Of a DNA stretch of 64,000 bases, positions 60,817 through 64,000 are shown piece by piece (the stretch's first letter is position 1; every line of letters starts with the position of its first letter). A program made the position numbers and the translations under genes. Source of the DNA: Paraburkholderia dioscoreae (GTDB lineage: Bacteria; Pseudomonadota; Gammaproteobacteria; Burkholderiales; Burkholderiaceae); contig NZ_LR699553.1 of assembly GCF_902459535.1 (NCBI RefSeq), positions 3,162,001 to 3,226,000 of the forward strand, written 5' to 3'. The notes below the pieces were generated by a model that worked only from the letters and a program-made list of their open reading frames with translations, was not told where the DNA came from and made no database searches.

Positions 60817-62394
60817 ATGAACAAGAAACTGATCTGCGCGACGCCTATCGCGATCGCAGCAGCGCTTAGCCTTTATGCCTGCGGCGGCAGTGAAGTCACG
60901 CAGCCGGACATCACCTCGATCAAGACGGTCGTGGTGATTTACGCGGAAAACCGCAGCTTCGACAACCTGTACGGCAATTTCCCCGGCGCGAACGGTTTGC
61001 AGAACGTGACGACGGCGAGCGCCACGCAGGTCGACCGCAACGGCACGCCGCTCGCGACGCTGCCGCAGGTGTGGAACGGCCTCACGCAAACCGGCGTGAC
61101 GCCGGTGGTCACCCAGGCGATGACGGCGAATCTGCCGAACAGCCCGTTCGCGATCGACGACCCGAAGGGCTTCAATACGCCGATCACGGCCACCACACGC
61201 GACCTGTATCACCGTTTCTACGAGAACCAGATGCAGATCAACGGCGGCAAGAACGACAAGTTCGCCGCGTGGGCGGATTCGGGCGGTCTCGTGATGGGTC
61301 ACTACACGCTCGATGCCGACAAGCTGCCGCTGTGGAAGATCGCGCAGCAGTACACGCTCGCCGACAACTTCTTCATGGGCGCGTTCGGCGGCTCGTTCCT
61401 GAACCACCAGTGGCTCGTGTGCGCGTGCACGCCGACCTATCCGAACGCAGACAAGAGCCCGGCGGCCGGTTCGATCTCGTCGGTGGAAAGCGACGGCGTC
61501 ACGCTGAAGGTCGCGGGCAACTCGCCGGCTTCGGCGCTGAGCGGCCCGCCGAAATACGTGAATTCGGGCAACCTCACGCCTGACTTCTACGCGATCAACA
61601 CGATGCAGCCGCCGTATCAGCCGAGCGGCAACAAGGCGGCAACGGGCGGCGACGCGAATCTCGCCGATCCGACCCAGGCCACCACCCTGCCCGCGCAGAC
61701 GCAGCAGCATATCGGCGATCTGCTGAACAATGCGAAGGTGTCGTGGGCGTGGTACGGCGGCGCGTGGGGCGCGGCGGTGTCGGCGGCGCAGAACGGCACG
61801 TCGAATGTGATCTACGGTGCGAATCTGACGGCGCCGAACTTCCAGCCGCATCATCAGCCGCTCAATTACTTCGCCGATCTTGCGCCTGGCACCGCGAACC
61901 GCACGCAGCATCTGCTCGACGGCGGCCTGGCCGGCTCCGAGTTCATCAAGGCGATCGACACCGGCACGCTGCCGCAAGTGTCGTTCTACAAGCCGCAGGG
62001 CAACCTGAACGAACACCCGGGCTATACCGACGTGGCTTCGGGCGATCAGCACATTGCCGACGTGATTTCGCATCTGCAGAAGAGTCCGCAGTGGAACAAC
62101 ATGCTGGTCGTCGTGACCTACGACGAGAACGGCGGCTTCTGGGATCACGTGGCGCCGCCGAAGGCCGACCGCTGGGGTCCGGGTACGCGCATCCCGGCGC
62201 TGATCATCTCGCCGTACGCGAAGAAGGGTTACGTCGACCACACGCAGTACGACACCACCTCGATCCTGCGCTTCATCACGCACCGCTTCTCGCTGCCGAC
62301 GCTGCCGGGTATCGCGGCGCGCGACGCAGCGCTCGTGAGCAACGGCAGCAAGCCGATGGGCGATCTCACAGGCGCGTTGGACATCCGGCCGTAA
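60817..62394 (+). CDS. Phosphoesterase-family lipoprotein (acid phosphatase AcpA / phospholipase C type)
   Basis: 525 residues. Signal sequence with lipobox SLYAC (Cys near 21), so likely a lipoprotein. The catalytic domain is PF04185-type: VVVIYAENRSFDNLYGNFPGA holds the nucleophile region near residue 40, and the C-terminal VVTYDENGGFWDHVAPPK and GTRIPALIISPYAKKGYVDHTQYDTTSILRFI hold the metal-binding residues. The family includes AcpA phosphatases and phospholipases C; without the phospholipase C C-terminal domains, acid phosphatase is more likely. ATG at 60817 has GAGAGAGAGAAA before it. Followed by a clear terminator. Confidence 0.9.
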   Translation: MNKKLICATPIAIAAALSLYACGGSEVTQPDITSIKTVVVIYAENRSFDNLYGNFPGANGLQNVTTASATQVDRNGTPLATLPQVWNGLTQTGVTPVVTQAMTANLPNSPFAIDDPKGFNTPITATTRDLYHRFYENQMQINGGKNDKFAAWADSGGLVMGHYTLDADKLPLWKIAQQYTLADNFFMGAFGGSFLNHQWLVCACTPTYPNADKSPAAGSISSVESDGVTLKVAGNSPASALSGPPKYVNSGNLTPDFYAINTMQPPYQPSGNKAATGGDANLADPTQATTLPAQTQQHIGDLLNNAKVSWAWYGGAWGAAVSAAQNGTSNVIYGANLTAPNFQPHHQPLNYFADLAPGTANRTQHLLDGGLAGSEFIKAIDTGTLPQVSFYKPQGNLNEHPGYTDVASGDQHIADVISHLQKSPQWNNMLVVVTYDENGGFWDHVAPPKADRWGPGTRIPALIISPYAKKGYVDHTQYDTTSILRFITHRFSLPTLPGIAARDAALVSNGSKPMGDLTGALDIRP

Positions 62395-62471
62395 GGCAAC
62401 GCGCGGTCGGTATCGGGCGGTCGGCGTTGAGCGTCAAGCAACAACACGCCGCCTGAGGGGAAGACTTTGAC

Positions 62472-62495
62472 GGGCAGCTTCGGCTGCCCTTTTTT
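62472..62495 (+). terminator. Rho-independent terminator of the phosphoesterase gene
   Basis: GGGCAGC-TTCG-GCTGCCC and six T, about 78 bases after the stop. Confidence 0.93.
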
Positions 62496-62633
62496 ATGCC
62501 TGCCGCGCGGCGTCCGACGCATTTTCACGAGCGGCGTATGCTTCGACCCAAGACGCGATCGTCTCGTCGACGGCGGCTCAATACTGTCCGCCAGACATTG
62601 CAGGCTTGTTCACCCATTCAGGAGTTCGACAGC

Positions 62634-63017
62634 ATGGCTGAAAAAACCATCAAGGTGCCCGGTCCCGATCATCCGATCACGGTCGAACCGGCCAAAGCGC
62701 GCGTGGTCGTGACAGTCGCCGGCAAGGTGATCGCCGACACGCAGAAGGCGCTGGTGCTGCGCGAAGCGTCGTATCCGGCGGTGTATTACATTCCGCGCAA
62801 CGACGTGGAGATGACGCTGCTGGAGCGCACCGATCACGCGACCTATTGCCCGTACAAGGGTGATTGCGCGTACTACAGCATTCCGCTCGGCGGCGAGCGG
62901 ACGCTGAACGCGGTGTGGACTTATGAGTCGCCGTACGCGGCGGTGAAGGAGATCGCGCAACATCTCGCGTTCTATCCGGACCGCGTCGATTCGATCGATG
63001 TGAAACCGGCAGCCTGA
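62634..63017 (+). CDS. DUF427 domain protein
   Basis: 127 residues, entirely a DUF427 domain: ARVVVTVAGKVIADTQKALVLREASYPAVYYIPRNDV, ATYCPYKGDCAYYSI and the final ESPYAAVKEIAQHLAFYPDRVD. Biochemical role not established for the family as far as I know. ATG 62634 with CAGGAG 9 bases before; the frame is open to 62496 but would run from the preceding terminator region. Single gene. Confidence 0.9.
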   Translation: MAEKTIKVPGPDHPITVEPAKARVVVTVAGKVIADTQKALVLREASYPAVYYIPRNDVEMTLLERTDHATYCPYKGDCAYYSIPLGGERTLNAVWTYESPYAAVKEIAQHLAFYPDRVDSIDVKPAA

Positions 63018-63086
63018 CAGCAGTTGCCTGGCGAGGGGCGCGCGGTGTGCGGCTCCCGCTGAGGAGTGCCGGCGCGAGCCGCAGCA

Positions 63087-63108
63087 GGCCACGCGGCGTT
63101 GCGTGGCC
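63087..63108. terminator. Hairpin between the DUF427 gene and tRNA-Arg
   Basis: GGCCACGC-GGCGTT-GCGTGGCC with further AGCA/TGCT pairing outside. It lies between two convergent units and may end both. Confidence 0.55.
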
Positions 63109-63132
63109 TTGCTCACTCGCAAGCATGAAAAG

Positions 63133-63206
63133 TACGGCAGGAGGGACTCGAACCCCCCACCCTCGGCTTAGAAGGCCGATGCTCTATCCAGCTGAGCTAC
63201 TGCCGT
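63133..63206 (-). tRNA. tRNA-Arg, anticodon UCU
   Basis: On the minus strand the cloverleaf is complete. The acceptor is ACGGCAG with CTGCCGT, then discriminator A. The D-arm is GCTC-AGCTGGATA-GAGC. The anticodon stem TCGGC/GCCGA encloses loop CTTCTAA, giving anticodon TCT. The T-arm contains GTTCGAGTC. The 3' CCA is not encoded. A -10-like TATAAT on the same strand is at 63452 to 63447, rather far upstream. No integrase or att repeat seen nearby. Confidence 0.96.
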
Positions 63207-63419
63207 AATGACGTGAGGCGATGCAACAACGCACAGCATGCATCGCCCGCAATGAGAACCCGCTTCCGGGCATTGGACCCCGTGCATCAGCAAGCCACAA
63301 GGTTCGCGGAATACCGAAATTCTAACTGACCGGGCCGGAGACGGGAAATCCACACCCGCGCCGGGCAGACTACGCGAACCGGCGCGAACGCCGCCGCAAG
63401 TCATGGTCCTCAAACAGAC

Positions 63420-63444
63420 GGGCCCGGCAGGTTGAGCCGGGCCC
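63420..63444 (-). terminator. Hairpin downstream of uppP
   Basis: Perfect 9-base arms GGGCCCGGC and GCCGGGCCC, 7-base loop, followed on the minus strand by GTCTGTTTG. Probably ends the uppP transcript. The remaining intergenic bases down to the tRNA hold no gene. Confidence 0.55.
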
Positions 63445-63500
63445 GGATTATAACCGATCGCTCCCTGCCCGCCAGCACGCAACGGACATGGCGAACGCCA

Positions 63501-64000
63501 TCAGACCGGTTGCGGATGCAGCAGGAACCAGCCGAGGAACACGATCCCCGCAATCACGCAGTACACGCCGAACGAAGCCAGACGTCCGCGGCCTTCGAAA
63601 TAGCGCATCAGGAAACGCACGCTGAGATACGCGGCGATCGCGGTCAGCACGCCGCCGAGCAACGCGTCCGCGAGTTGGCCCGGTGCATGGAACAGCTTCG
63701 GCAGTTCGAGCACACCGGCTGCGAAGATGATCGGCGTGCCGAGCAGGAACGAGAACTCCGCCGCCTTCTCCGCCGTCAGGCCGGCCGCATTGCCGGCGAT
63801 CATCGTCAGACCGCTGCGCGAGAAGCCCGGAATCAACGCGCCGATCTGCGCGAGACCAACGAAAAACGCCTGACGGAAAGTCAGCTTCTCCGGCGCCTGA
63901 TGCGCACGCGTACGTTGCAGGCGGTCACCGAACCACAGCAGTACACCGTTGACGATCAACGCGATCGCGACGATCCGCAAATCGTGAAAAATCCTCTCGA
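63501..64000 (-). CDS. uppP: Undecaprenyl-diphosphatase UppP (BacA), 5' end outside the window
   Basis: The frame is open to the window edge; about 166 C-terminal residues are visible of a protein usually near 270-280. The active-site motif [18 protein letters not shown] is present, followed by [19 protein letters not shown] and the last helices. UppP recycles undecaprenyl diphosphate for cell wall synthesis, in the inner membrane. The N-terminal part with the first glutamate-rich motif lies beyond 64000. A TTG at 63980 is not the start, since the codons before it continue the family pattern ([10 protein letters not shown]). Confidence 0.95.

Noticed and set aside
60709..62283. 524-codon antisense open frame over the phosphoesterase gene
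   Set aside because: Arg-rich shadow of a well supported gene.
63133..63206. tRNA-Arg as an integration site of a mobile element
   Set aside because: No integrase gene or repeated tRNA 3' end was found within the window.

Overview
The window looks like a chromosome segment of a beta-proteobacterium of the Burkholderia/Paraburkholderia type. GC content is high (about 60-68% in most genes), and the gene families fit: a NodT/FUSC/DUF1656/HlyD efflux operon, an RpiR-controlled inositol locus with a kinase-aldolase fusion IolC, a YbfB-type MFS carrier beside a LysR regulator, and beta-proteobacterial ValS, AlaS and GlnS. This assignment is inference from gene content; no rRNA or other marker is present. 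About 50 protein genes, one tRNA and one decayed gene are called. The last gene (uppP) and the first (outer membrane efflux protein) are cut by the window edges.

Layout. 1-4501: four-gene tripartite efflux operon for aromatic-acid-like substrates. 4606-5060: a broken secreted-protein gene. 5404-8831: chemoreceptor and fosmidomycin-resistance-type MFS pump. 9103-14364: propionyl-CoA synthetase, then MTA/SAH nucleosidase translationally coupled to a UvrD helicase. 14597-18346: a 1249-residue protein that is the most unusual item here. It has a Ser/Pro/Ala-rich N-terminus, a helical middle with one hydrophobic stretch, and a C-terminal run of about eleven helix-turn-helix-like units. Part of its DNA is clearly AT-richer than its neighbours. 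18690-22901: valS, galU and a TusA-family protein.

23002-35225 is a complete-looking inositol uptake and catabolism locus. Two Gfo/Idh/MocA dehydrogenases follow an RpiR regulator on the minus strand. Divergent from them is an operon of periplasmic binding protein, permease, ATPase, iolC (fused to a DUF2090 aldolase domain), iolD, iolE and iolB. The intergenic region carries two inverted repeats that overlap the promoter elements of both directions. 35283-37670 is a large predicted lipoprotein built from two copies of an unrecognised beta-rich module. 38038-43378 is a Liv-type ABC cassette (F, G, M, H) followed upstream by a thioesterase and an iron alcohol dehydrogenase. It has no binding-protein gene, and LivF has arginine in place of the Walker A lysine.

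43427-54348: Nudix hydrolase, threonine aldolase, YbfB-like MFS with a low-complexity loop, its divergent LysR regulator, alaS, a class III CoA-transferase, a small serine hydrolase and gamma-glutamyltransferase. 54713-64000: glnS, a solitary amino-acid-type binding protein, a second Nudix hydrolase, a 17 kDa-antigen-like secreted protein, a small membrane protein, a di-haem cytochrome c peroxidase-like lipoprotein divergent from a phosphoesterase lipoprotein, a DUF427 protein, tRNA-Arg(UCU) and the C-terminal part of uppP. No CRISPR array, insertion sequence or prophage was seen.
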